From: Planctomycetales bacterium
GTDB taxonomy: Bacteria > Planctomycetota > Planctomycetia > Planctomycetales > Planctomycetaceae
DNA: 64,000 nucleotides
Direction: 5' to 3'
Assembly (NCBI GenBank): GCA_028285345.1
Contig: JANQPT010000061.1
Location: 124,001-188,000, forward strand
The first letter of the stretch is position 1. Every line of letters starts with the position of its first letter. Below, one piece after another: positions 1 through 7,698 of this stretch. Position numbers and translations under genes: made by a program. The notes under the pieces are model-generated. The model searched no databases and was not told the origin of the DNA. It saw only the letters and a program-made list of their open reading frames with translations.

Positions 1-369
1 AAGACGCTCAGCGAGCAGGATCGCCGCCAAGATGAGTGGAGCCAGTAGTCCGACTGCCAACCATCGCCCACGGCGGTCGCTCGTCTTGCGGGGCTTTCGG
101 GAGGTCAAAGCGGCGGCCGCCTCTTCCGCCGCGCGGACGGCTTGCTGTGACAGAAACGGCGTGGCAGGCTGGCTGTGAGCGGCCGGCGGCGGTTCCCATG
201 CGGAATTGGGCCAAGCATCGTCCCCCTGCCCCGTCACGAAGCGTAAGGCGGGTTCGAGAATCTCTGCCATATCGCGGCAGCGCGGGCATTGCTGAAGGTG
301 CGCTTCCAGTGCTTCGTCGCGCACGGTTCCCGGCTCGGTCATCACTTCGAAAGCTTGATCACAATTCAT
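1..369 (-). CDS. Anti-sigma factor with zinc finger, partial (left edge)
   Basis: Reading from the ATG at 367-369 toward the left edge gives 123 codons without a stop, so the gene is truncated by the window. The N-terminus carries HLQQCPRC (HxxxCxxC), the zinc-binding anti-sigma motif, at about residues 29-36. A Pro/Ala-rich linker follows. The last visible residues form a hydrophobic membrane segment (LAVGLLAPLILAAILLA) just after a basic patch. It lies 87 bp downstream of, and on the same strand as, an ECF sigma factor, the usual place for its cognate membrane anti-sigma factor. By family knowledge it should hold the sigma factor inactive at the membrane. The C-terminal sensor domain lies outside the window, so the signal is unknown. 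Confidence 0.85.
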   Translation of the reverse strand, partial: MNCDQAFEVMTEPGTVRDEALEAHLQQCPRCRDMAEILEPALRFVTGQGDDAWPNSAWEPPPAAHSQPATPFLSQQAVRAAEEAAAALTSRKPRKTSDRRGRWLAVGLLAPLILAAILLAERL

Positions 370-456
370 GAGACTGTCACCGCTAAATAACACTTCAAAA
401 TTCGGCAGCCGCCGGTTCTCGGCCACTATCTAACAATTCTGATCGTAGGTTGTTGA

Positions 457-1104
457 TCAAGATCCTTCTGATGAGTCTGCTTCTTGTTCCTTCAATATGT
501 TCGCAAGCCGCAACAAACCGTTTCGCACGCGGACTTTGGCAGTACTCAGCGCGCTGTCCATGGCTGAGGCGATTTCCTCGTACTTCAATCCGCCGAAAAA
601 ACGCAGCCGGATTGCGTCGGCCTGCGGCTCCGGCAACTGGTCAATCAGTCGCGACACCTCGCGCCGCTGTTCAGTGGCCAACAACTGCGACAGCGCACTA
701 TCTGGCGCTACGAGTTGGGGATGTGCAGTCGCCTGTTCGTCGTGGGGAATCGATTGGGTGATCGCCCGTTTGCGCGAAGCGCCCTTTCGCCACTGACGCC
801 GGCAGAGATTGAGCAGAATCGTCCAGAGCCAAGTGCGGAACGCAAACTGGGGGTTATACGTCTCCCGTGCCGCGTAGGCTGCCAGGAATGTTTCTTGCAC
901 GACGTCTTCGGCCGCTTCCCAATCGCCCAATTTGCTCCAAGCAACGCGCAGCAATGGCGGGCGATAACGGCGCACGAGTTCGTCAAACCGCGCGACGTCC
1001 CCCGCCTTCACGCGCCGCATGATGTCCGCATCGTTATGTTGCACGGCGGTTCCTGATGAGTTTTGAGTGAGTCCAATATCCAGTTTATCAACGGCCGGGA
1101 CCAT
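457..1104 (-). CDS. ECF-type RNA polymerase sigma factor
   Basis: A 215-residue protein with the two ECF domains. Region 2 runs from about residue 27 (DIMRRVKAGDVARFDELVRRY, then DVVQETFLAAY and the promoter-melting segment FRTWLWTILLNLCRRQWRK). Region 4 is near residues 145-205 (LPEPQADAIRLRFFGGLKYEEIA, a helix-turn-helix). It directs RNA polymerase to extracytoplasmic-stress promoters and is paired with the zinc-finger anti-sigma factor just downstream. A GTG start at 1044 is an alternative: it has an AGGA about 6 nt upstream, whereas the ATG at 1104 has no clear ribosome site. The shorter form would still contain all of region 2. Confidence 0.93.
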   Translation of the reverse strand: MVPAVDKLDIGLTQNSSGTAVQHNDADIMRRVKAGDVARFDELVRRYRPPLLRVAWSKLGDWEAAEDVVQETFLAAYAARETYNPQFAFRTWLWTILLNLCRRQWRKGASRKRAITQSIPHDEQATAHPQLVAPDSALSQLLATEQRREVSRLIDQLPEPQADAIRLRFFGGLKYEEIASAMDSALSTAKVRVRNGLLRLANILKEQEADSSEGS

Positions 1105-1209
1105 AGACCAGATGGGCGATTGAATTTCCCCGACACACCGTATTCCGATTGCTGACAGACGGTTGAACGTGGTGGAACCTTTGTCCGTGATTAGCGTTGC
1201 GTCAGCGAG

Positions 1210-1833
1210 TCAGGACTCTGCGGGTGTGCAGGTCATCATGCCGGCGTCGAACGGTTCGAACAGGTCGAGCAGATCGTCGCGTGACGTAATCTCGGGATTG
1301 AGCCAACGCGCGATATCATTTTCGCTTTGAAGGATCACCGGCATTCGTTTACGGGCATGGTACTTGGCGATGAGCGAGTTGGCTTCGGTGGTGACGACGG
1401 TGCATGTCTCGACAGCATCGTCGCCCAGCCGCCAGGCTTCCCACAATCCGGCCAAGGCGAAGACAGGCTGATCGACGAGCCCGAAATAATGTCCCCCTTC
1501 ATAGAACTCTGATGCCGGAATCAGTGCCCGCCGTTTCTTGAACGCATCGCGAAATGAGGGCTTTTCGTGAATCGTTTCGCTACGGGCGTTAAACGTGTTG
1601 CGTTGAAACGACTTGCGGGTGTGGAATTTGGCGGACGGCTTCCACCAACGCGGCAACAGGCCCCACTCGAGCAGTGAAAGCTCCCGCGCTCCGGTGGAAT
1701 CCAAGCGGAGAGTGAGCACGTCGCTGCCCGGATAGCGGTCGGTCTCTGGAAACTCCAGTTGTGGGGTTTGCGGCAGATTGAACGCCGCCGCGATTTCGCT
1801 CGCTGGTGATCTGACGTTGAATCGATGGCACAT
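1210..1833 (-). CDS. SRAP-family abasic-site protein (HMCES/YedK-like)
   Basis: A 207-residue protein beginning Met-Cys. In the SOS-response-associated peptidase family Cys2 becomes N-terminal and forms a thiazolidine crosslink with abasic sites in single-stranded DNA. Family blocks are visible: LEWGLLPRWW at 56-65, the catalytic-Asn block FNARSET at 81-87, IPASEFYEG around 105-113, and HARKRMPVIL at 159-168 carrying the active-site His. The length is normal. Two departures are MCHRF instead of the usual MCGRF, and FYEGG where FYEW is common. It is monocistronic; 376 bp separate it from the next gene on the other strand. The function is assigned from the family. Confidence 0.9.
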   Translation of the reverse strand: MCHRFNVRSPASEIAAAFNLPQTPQLEFPETDRYPGSDVLTLRLDSTGARELSLLEWGLLPRWWKPSAKFHTRKSFQRNTFNARSETIHEKPSFRDAFKKRRALIPASEFYEGGHYFGLVDQPVFALAGLWEAWRLGDDAVETCTVVTTEANSLIAKYHARKRMPVILQSENDIARWLNPEITSRDDLLDLFEPFDAGMMTCTPAES

Positions 1834-2213
1834 GCCATAGATTGTGTCGATTTGTGACTCACAATGCGAGCGCAGGCCGCCCCAAGATTGTGTGGCTATT
1901 CAGCGGCGATCTGCGAGTTTGATGGAGTGCTGACGTAGCGGGGAGCAGGCATCGTAAGCGCGTCGCTGAACCTGAACAAGCACGATGCGTCTCGCCGTTT
2001 CGACTTCATCGTAACCTAACGAACCGCACCCGTGTGCTCGAAATGTTTGCAGCCAAATTCATAGTTGATGGCTGATGGAGCAGTTTTTTCGGCAACGCGC
2101 AAATATTGTTGGGTCTTAACACGTAGAAAACATGGTTTGCAGCGACTCCTAAACTGACGAGTTCCAGCAAAAGGACGCGTTCGCAACCGGTCAACCACGA
2201 AGGAAACTGTCGA
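1834..2213. other. Intergenic region with no gene recognised
   Basis: This 380 bp lies between divergent genes: the SRAP gene reading left and the beta-propeller gene reading right. Short reading frames of about 60 codons exist on the minus strand but show no ribosome site and no recognisable composition. The region must hold the promoters of both neighbours, but I cannot point to convincing -35/-10 elements. An AAGGAA about 9 nt before the ATG at 2214 is the ribosome site of the right-hand gene. Confidence 0.6.
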
Positions 2214-3566
2214 ATGATGTCACAGCGAGTTGCGATGATTGCAGTCTGCTTTGGCTTCTCGCTTTCTCTCAGTCTGCGCGCGGACGACGCCGATTATGAC
2301 GCCAAATTGTACTGGCCGCAGTGGCGCGGTCCGTTGGGAACCGGTGTGGCCCCTCAGTCCGATCCGCCGGTGGTCTGGGATGAGGAAACGAACATTCGCT
2401 GGAAGATCAAACTGCCGGGAAGCGGACACGCGACGCCGATTGTCTGGCGCGACCGCATCTTTGTGACGACGGCCGTCCCTTATGGCGAGAAGTTGCCGCC
2501 GCGTTACAGCGGGGCGCCCGGTGCGCACGACAATCTGCCGGTGACGCAGCGACACCGGTTTTTTGTCCTGGCGATTGATCGCGGCGACGGGCGGATTGTG
2601 TGGGAAAAAGCGGTTCATGACGAGCTTCCGCATGAGGGTGGGCATGAGACCGCGAGTTTGGCCTCCAATTCACCGGTGACGGACGGCGAACATCTGTTCG
2701 CCTATTTCGGATCGCGGGGTCTGTATTGCCTGAACTTCGAGGGCGATGTGGTCTGGGAGAAAGACATGGGGCGAATGCATTCCAAACATGGACACGGCGA
2801 GGGAAGTTCGCCGGTGCTGTACGGCGATCAACTCATCATTAATTGGGACCATGAGGGTGAGTCGTTTCTGATTTCGCTGAATAAGAAGACCGGGGAGCCG
2901 CAGTGGAAAGTGAAACGAGACGAAGTGACGTCGTGGGCAACGCCGATTGTCGTTGAGCACGGCGGTCGCGCGCAAGTTGTCGTCAGCGGGACGGACCGCG
3001 TTCGGGGGTATGATTTGACCGACGGAACCGTGATTTGGGAGTGCGGCGGCTTATCGGCGAACATCGTCGCCACTCCGGTTGCCGGTGACGGGATGATTTT
3101 TGCCGCCAGCAGCTATGAAAAACAGGCGCTGTTGGCCATCCGCTTAGAGGGAGCACACGGCGACATTACTGGAACCGACCAACTCGTCTGGTCGCGCAGG
3201 CGGCTGACACCGTACGTTCCCTCACCGTTGCTGTACGACGGTGCGCTTTATTTTCTGCGACACTATCAAGGTATCCTGTCGCGGCTCGATGCAAAGTCAG
3301 GTGAAGACGCTCCCGGCGCATTTCGGCTGGCGGGAATTCGCAATGTCTACGCATCCCCCGTTGGGGCCTCCGGACGTGTCTGTATCACCGACCTCGACGG
3401 AATGACGATGGTCATCAGCAATGAGGACCGTCCTCGATTGTTGGCGAGGAACCAACTTGACGACCGCTTCAGCGCGTCGGCGGCGATCGTCGGCGGCGAG
3501 ATCATCCTGCGGGGGCATCAGTCGCTGTATCGCATTGCCGAAGAGTCGAAACCGAAAGAACGCTGA
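2214..3566 (+). CDS. Secreted PQQ-like beta-propeller (PQQ_2/BamB-like) protein
   Basis: A 450-residue protein with an N-terminal signal peptide (residues 1-23, ending LSLRADD). The next block, WPQWRGPLGTGVAP, is the hallmark opening of planctomycete PQQ-like repeat proteins. Repeated blade motifs follow, such as VYCLNFEGDVVWEK-type strands and WKVKRDEVTSWATPIV. These proteins fold as beta-propellers in the periplasm. Most in this group are uncharacterised, and no catalytic PQQ-dehydrogenase signature is obvious. An AAGGAA about 9 nt upstream supports ATG 2214 or the adjacent ATG 2217. It appears monocistronic. Confidence 0.85.
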   Translation: MMSQRVAMIAVCFGFSLSLSLRADDADYDAKLYWPQWRGPLGTGVAPQSDPPVVWDEETNIRWKIKLPGSGHATPIVWRDRIFVTTAVPYGEKLPPRYSGAPGAHDNLPVTQRHRFFVLAIDRGDGRIVWEKAVHDELPHEGGHETASLASNSPVTDGEHLFAYFGSRGLYCLNFEGDVVWEKDMGRMHSKHGHGEGSSPVLYGDQLIINWDHEGESFLISLNKKTGEPQWKVKRDEVTSWATPIVVEHGGRAQVVVSGTDRVRGYDLTDGTVIWECGGLSANIVATPVAGDGMIFAASSYEKQALLAIRLEGAHGDITGTDQLVWSRRRLTPYVPSPLLYDGALYFLRHYQGILSRLDAKSGEDAPGAFRLAGIRNVYASPVGASGRVCITDLDGMTMVISNEDRPRLLARNQLDDRFSASAAIVGGEIILRGHQSLYRIAEESKPKER

Positions 3567-3638
3567 GACGCTGCAGAATCTGCTTCATCCTGAGCTGCGG
3601 CTCGTACGGCGATTAGCAGCGTTGAGACCGGGCGGCAA

Positions 3639-3992
3639 TCAGACGTTAGGAATGTATTTGTTGAGCATCTCGGCGTAGTCTTCGCGGACGGGGCTAAATA
3701 CGTCGAGAACGACGGCCGGTCCGCCCACCGCGACCGCTTTGTGCGGCGTGTTTGGCGGGATGATGAACAGCGAACCCGCTTCACAAAGCCGGGTTTCCTC
3801 GCCGATCGTCAGTTCGATCTGTCCCGACAACAGGATCCCCCCCTGCTCGTGCGGATGGTGATGCATGGGGACGACCGCCCCTTCGTCCATCTCCAAGTAA
3901 GAGAGCATCAGGTTTTCGCCGTGCGGTGTGCGCATGCGGCAGCCGGGGACCGGCTCGATGGCGGGGATGTCGTCTTTGTTGATGAAAGGCAT
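3639..3992 (-). CDS. Small cupin-domain protein
   Basis: A 117-residue single-domain cupin. Motif 1 is MHHHPHEQGGILLSG at about residues 43-57, supplying His ligands, and motif 2 is IIPPNTPHKAV at 77-87 with the second His (H84). Such proteins bind a divalent metal and act as dioxygenases, isomerases or sensors, so no substrate can be assigned. It starts 6 bp after the stop of the upstream membrane-protein gene on the same strand, so the two are probably co-transcribed. An AGGAAC about 10 nt upstream serves as ribosome site. Confidence 0.85.
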   Translation of the reverse strand: MPFINKDDIPAIEPVPGCRMRTPHGENLMLSYLEMDEGAVVPMHHHPHEQGGILLSGQIELTIGEETRLCEAGSLFIIPPNTPHKAVAVGGPAVVLDVFSPVREDYAEMLNKYIPNV

Positions 3993-3998
3993 AGTCGT

Positions 3999-5021
3999 TC
4001 AAGTTCCTACTTGGTCCGGATCGTTCTCGCCAAAGCGAATCAGACGAATCCTGTTGTTGGAAACGTCAATGTCCATTCCCCGCCATTGAAGCACGGCGAC
4101 CAACAGAAACAGCCCCGTCATCAGCACCAGGGCGACCGAAGCGAAGTACGTCATGCCGGGGCTGAGGTCGCTCGACTCGATCTCCCCGTCTAAGGGCTCG
4201 TTCACGTCGCGGCGAGACGGAGCATAGCGAATGGGCAAAGTCTCTGCTCCTTCGTAGCGATTCCATACTCTTTCCGCAACCAGCACATCATTGGTGTGGG
4301 TTGTGCCTGCCTCGTCGGCAAAGGAATATTCGATACGGCGTCCTAGACTCCGCCGATAATGGCGCGTGATCCGGGCGTCGATTTGGACTGTATTCTCGGA
4401 AAGCAGTTGTTCTCGTTCCCGGCTGTGGCTCGCGTCGATGAATGTAAATATGCTGCCGGCGGCACACAGCGCCGCGCCGGCTGCGAAAATTATGGCCTTT
4501 CCTTTGGATTTTCGAAGTCGTGCGTCGCTGGCTGTGTTTCCGGACGTCTTGCGAATCGCCGTGCAGATCTGGCTGCGCAGCTTCTCAAATCCGTCGATCT
4601 CCCACGTCAGCACGACAAGTTTCTTTCCAGCAGCGTCGAAGAGCACCAGCGCGTCGATTTCCTGAAACCCGGTGTTTTTCTTGTCGGTTTCAACGCGCGC
4701 GATGTCCTCCCAGGCGATTTCTTGCGTCCCGCGCGTCCAATCAATGGCGAGTTTCTGCCGGGAGAGCCGAATGACGCGCGGAGTGCGCATAATCACCAGC
4801 GCTTGCCACAGCATAAAAACACCGAACATCATCGGCACCGTCGTCATGCCGATAAACACGGGAAACGACTCACGATCTTCCGCCGGGCGACTGACGGACA
4901 CGACAAACAGTGCGACGGATAGCAACATCGCGCCAAGAGCCCCTGCAATCAGCAGATAGGGGCGTGATGTGCCTGCGTGTTTCGAACGATACTCGAGCCG
5001 TGTCGAAGTTGCGTGATTCAT
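3999..5021 (-). CDS. Four-helix membrane protein with DUF3592-like domain
   Basis: I place the start at ATG 5021; the frame stays open upstream to 5123, but that extension is of low-complexity coding character. The 340-residue product has hydrophobic segments near 21-43, 56-78, 175-195 and 291-311. The stretch 205-280, between helices 3 and 4, has the pattern of DUF3592 (VQIDARITRHYRR, then IEYSFADEAGT and LPIRYAPSRRDVNEP), a predicted extracytoplasmic beta domain. A PH-like cytoplasmic segment may lie between helices 2 and 3 (residues 80-160). The function is unknown. The cupin gene follows 6 bp downstream. Confidence 0.75.
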   Translation of the reverse strand: MNHATSTRLEYRSKHAGTSRPYLLIAGALGAMLLSVALFVVSVSRPAEDRESFPVFIGMTTVPMMFGVFMLWQALVIMRTPRVIRLSRQKLAIDWTRGTQEIAWEDIARVETDKKNTGFQEIDALVLFDAAGKKLVVLTWEIDGFEKLRSQICTAIRKTSGNTASDARLRKSKGKAIIFAAGAALCAAGSIFTFIDASHSREREQLLSENTVQIDARITRHYRRSLGRRIEYSFADEAGTTHTNDVLVAERVWNRYEGAETLPIRYAPSRRDVNEPLDGEIESSDLSPGMTYFASVALVLMTGLFLLVAVLQWRGMDIDVSNNRIRLIRFGENDPDQVGT

Positions 5022-5189
5022 GGAAGCGCCATCCAATGAAAATGAGGTCAGAACGGAACGCGGACTAGATGAACCGCAGGTGCGAGATTCTCCCGTTATT
5101 GTGACGTCGAGCCGACGTTCCAACGAATTGCCGAGCGGCCCTATCCAAACTGCGTACTCTTCTCGATTATGCCGTGTCGAGTCTGCGGA

Positions 5190-5948
5190 TCAAGGCAGCA
5201 TCACGCGTCCGCCGTCGGCGACGATCGTCTGTCCAATCATGAAACTCGACGCGTCAGAGAGCAAATAGTACACCGCCTCCGCAATTTCAGCGGGAGTGCC
5301 CATGCGGGGCAGCGGCGTCGCGGCGACGATTTCGTCGAGCCGTATGGGATCGACGTCGGCCAGGATTTCGGTTTCGATCAGGCCGGGGGCGACGGCGTTC
5401 ATGCGGACGTTGTGCTTGGCCAGCGCTTCGCCGGTGGACTGCGTGAAGGAAATCACGCCCGCTTTGCTGACTGCATAGGCAATCGCGTGCGGCCGTGGAC
5501 GCAATCCGGCGATTGAGGCGATGTTGACAATTCGCCCGTAATTGCGGCGGATCATGCTCTCCTTGACCGCCCACGTGACGAGGTACAAGCCGGTCAGGTT
5601 GACGTCGAGCGTCCGCCGCCAGTGATCGGGGGTGGTTTCGGCGTGTGTCACGTATTCAAAGATGCCGGCGTTATTGACCAGCAATTCGACCGGACCGAAC
5701 GTCGCTTCCGTCTCGGCAATCATGTCGGCAACGGATTGTTCGTCGGAAACATCGGCGGCAATCAAGTGCGGCTTGCCGCCGGCTTCTTTCACGAGTTGAG
5801 CGCATTGCTCAGCGTCTTCCGCGCGGGAGCGGTAATTGATCACTACGTTCGCACCCGCTCGTGCCAACCGGATGCAACAGGCGCGTCCGATGCCGCGGGA
5901 CCCGCCGGTGACCAGCGCGGTCGCCCCGCTAAATGGTTTGTCGCTCAT
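5190..5948 (-). CDS. SDR-family oxidoreductase (FabG-like)
   Basis: A 252-residue classical short-chain dehydrogenase/reductase. The Rossmann motif TGGSRGIG is at residues 14-21, NNAG at 92-95, the catalytic Ser in VNIASIAG (S145) and YAVSK (Y158, K162), so the active site is complete. The C-terminal DGGRVML follows the usual cofactor-binding pattern. It resembles 3-oxoacyl-ACP reductases, but the class covers many sugar and alcohol substrates, so the substrate is open. The nearest gene upstream on the same strand is a DUF1501 gene, 75 bp away, with a short perfect hairpin between them. Confidence 0.92.
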   Translation of the reverse strand: MSDKPFSGATALVTGGSRGIGRACCIRLARAGANVVINYRSRAEDAEQCAQLVKEAGGKPHLIAADVSDEQSVADMIAETEATFGPVELLVNNAGIFEYVTHAETTPDHWRRTLDVNLTGLYLVTWAVKESMIRRNYGRIVNIASIAGLRPRPHAIAYAVSKAGVISFTQSTGEALAKHNVRMNAVAPGLIETEILADVDPIRLDEIVAATPLPRMGTPAEIAEAVYYLLSDASSFMIGQTIVADGGRVMLP

Positions 5949-5996
5949 TGTATTGAACTAATTGAGGAGCGTGTTTGCTAAGGGCCGCGCACAATG

Positions 5997-6013
5997 CGAC
6001 GGCGAAGCCGTCG
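5997..6013. repeat. Short perfect hairpin between DUF1501 and SDR genes
   Basis: CGACGGC-GAA-GCCGTCG is a perfect 7-bp stem with a 3-nt loop, sited 10 bp beyond the stop of the DUF1501 gene. On the minus strand no run of T follows, so a classical terminator is not supported. It may be a dispersed palindromic repeat or an mRNA-stabilising hairpin. Confidence 0.6.
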
Positions 6014-6023
6014 GTTTGGGGAT

Positions 6024-7496
6024 TTAGGCGATGATGTCGTGGATCGGGCGGCCGAAATCGATGTCGAGCCGTTGGCGGCCCGGCACAACGAGGCGGCGGG
6101 GGTCGAGGCCCAATTGGTGCAGCACCGTGGCATGAATGTCAGTCACGTAGTGCCGGTCCTGATTGGCGTGAAAGCCGATCGCATCGGTCGACCCGTGGGC
6201 GATCCCTCCCTTGATGCCGCCGCCTGCCAGCCAGACGGAAAATCCGAACGGATGATGGTCGCGTCCGTTGCTGTTTTGCGTGCCCGGCGTGCGGCCGAAT
6301 TCGGTTGCCCAGACGATCAGCGTTTCATCAAGCAGACCGCTCCGCTTGAGATCCTTGATCAGGCCGGCGATCGGCTTGTCGGTCTGTTTGCAGAGCCGGG
6401 CGTGTCCATTCTTGAGGTTGCTATGCGCGTCCCACGCGCCGGCGCCGCCGTTGCTGCCGTGAAAGATTTGTACGAAGCGGACACCCCGCTCGACGAGCCG
6501 TTTGGCCGCCAGGCATTGTTCGCCGAACTCCTTGGTCTCCTTTTCATCCAAGCCGTAAAGCTGCTGCGTCTGCTCAGTCTCTTCGGAAAAGCGGACCACA
6601 TCCGGCACGGCCGTTTGCATGCGAAAGGCCAACTCGTACGACTTGATGCGGGCGCGGGAAGCTTGGTCTTCGGGATATTCGACCGCCGCGGCGCGATTGA
6701 GTTGATTGAGCAATTCGAACTGGCCCTGTTGTTCTTCGCGAAAAACGTCTTTCCCCGGCGCGGCGAACGGCAGCGGGTTTTGCGGGTCGACATTCAGTTT
6801 CACGCCGTTGTTTTGCGGGCCCAGGTAGCTAGCGCCGTGTCCGCGGACCCCGCCGCAACAATCGGCGATGGGGCGGCCCATCACAATAAATTGCGGGAGG
6901 TTGTCGTTCAGCGATCCCAGCCCGTAGTGCGCCCAGGAGCCGATCGTGGGGAAGTCCCCCTCCAGACTGTGCCGCCCGGTGTGAAACTGCAATTGCGCGC
7001 CGTGATTGTTGTCGGTGGTCCACATTGAGCGGACGATGGCCAACTCATCGGCACAGTCCCCCAGGTGCGGCCACCAGTCGGAGATTTCCAGCCCGCTGTT
7101 GCCCCGTTTGCGATAGCCGACCTGCAGCGGATAGAGCTTGTGGCGAATGTGCCCGTTGGCGTCGTCCGGTACGACAACCCTCAGGTTGTCATCGAGGTAC
7201 TTGGCGGTGAGCACATCCTTGTGCGGCGTCTTACCGATTTCCTCCCCGGCGTATTTGTTGAGTTCCGGTTTGGGGTCGAAGCTCTCCATGTGGCTCGTGC
7301 CGCCGATCATGAACAGCCAGATGACGCTCTTGGCCTTGGGAGCGAAGTGCGGCACGCCGGTGGGCGGCGACCATGCGCCGTGCTCGGCGCCTCGTGCGAC
7401 TCCGTCGCTATGCAGCATCGCCGAAAGCGCGAGGCCGGTGAAGCCCATCCCGACATCCGCGAGGAACTGCCGCCGCTGGGTGGGTCGGTTGTTCAT
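6024..7496 (-). CDS. DUF1501-domain secreted protein
   Basis: A 490-residue member of the DUF1501 family, which is strongly expanded in planctomycetes and related to the sulfatase/alkaline-phosphatase fold. The N-terminus has a Tat-like leader with RRQFLADVG at 9-17 followed by a hydrophobic stretch, so export in folded form is likely. Conserved blocks are visible: IWLFMIGGTSHMESFDPKPE near residue 60, and near the C-terminus TEFGRTP, GRDHHP and LAGGGIKGG. The catalytic role is not established. It lies downstream of a DUF1549/DUF1553 gene, the usual planctomycete pairing, but here 202 bp separate them and a long inverted repeat fills the gap. Confidence 0.92.
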   Translation of the reverse strand: MNNRPTQRRQFLADVGMGFTGLALSAMLHSDGVARGAEHGAWSPPTGVPHFAPKAKSVIWLFMIGGTSHMESFDPKPELNKYAGEEIGKTPHKDVLTAKYLDDNLRVVVPDDANGHIRHKLYPLQVGYRKRGNSGLEISDWWPHLGDCADELAIVRSMWTTDNNHGAQLQFHTGRHSLEGDFPTIGSWAHYGLGSLNDNLPQFIVMGRPIADCCGGVRGHGASYLGPQNNGVKLNVDPQNPLPFAAPGKDVFREEQQGQFELLNQLNRAAAVEYPEDQASRARIKSYELAFRMQTAVPDVVRFSEETEQTQQLYGLDEKETKEFGEQCLAAKRLVERGVRFVQIFHGSNGGAGAWDAHSNLKNGHARLCKQTDKPIAGLIKDLKRSGLLDETLIVWATEFGRTPGTQNSNGRDHHPFGFSVWLAGGGIKGGIAHGSTDAIGFHANQDRHYVTDIHATVLHQLGLDPRRLVVPGRQRLDIDFGRPIHDIIA

Positions 7497-7525
7497 TGTT
7501 CGGTGTCCCTTAATCGTATTGATTC

Positions 7526-7689
7526 ACCACGGAGAGTTTTTAAATTCGAAATCCGAAGCTCGAAATCCTAAACAAATTTAAATGTTCAAAATTCAAAATG
7601 TTTTGATCATTCGAGCATTAGTATTTTGAATTTGTTTCGGATTTCGTATTTCGTGCTTCGAATTTATTCCTTCTCCGTGCCTCCGTGGT
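7526..7689. repeat. Long AT-rich imperfect inverted repeat
   Basis: The outer ends are perfect inverted copies: ACCACGGAG at 7526-7534 and its complement at 7681-7689. Inside them are two inverted AT-rich blocks built from a recurring unit of the type CGAAATCCGAA (7542 onward; complement ending at 7665), with AAATTCGAA at each outer edge and CAAATT further in. The centre is the AT-rich 7600-7625 stretch. Composition differs sharply from the GC-rich surroundings. It has no coding capacity. It looks like a non-autonomous palindromic element, or a very long hairpin formed in the mRNA between two normally coupled genes. Confidence 0.75.
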
Positions 7690-7698
7690 TTATCGAAT

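Noticed and set aside
36..371. 111-codon plus-strand frame at the left edge
   Set aside because: The minus strand encodes a zinc-finger anti-sigma factor next to its sigma factor, which explains the region better.
5994..7028. 344-codon open frame on the plus strand
   Set aside because: It is antisense to a well-supported DUF1501 gene; high GC at third positions explains the long opposite frame.
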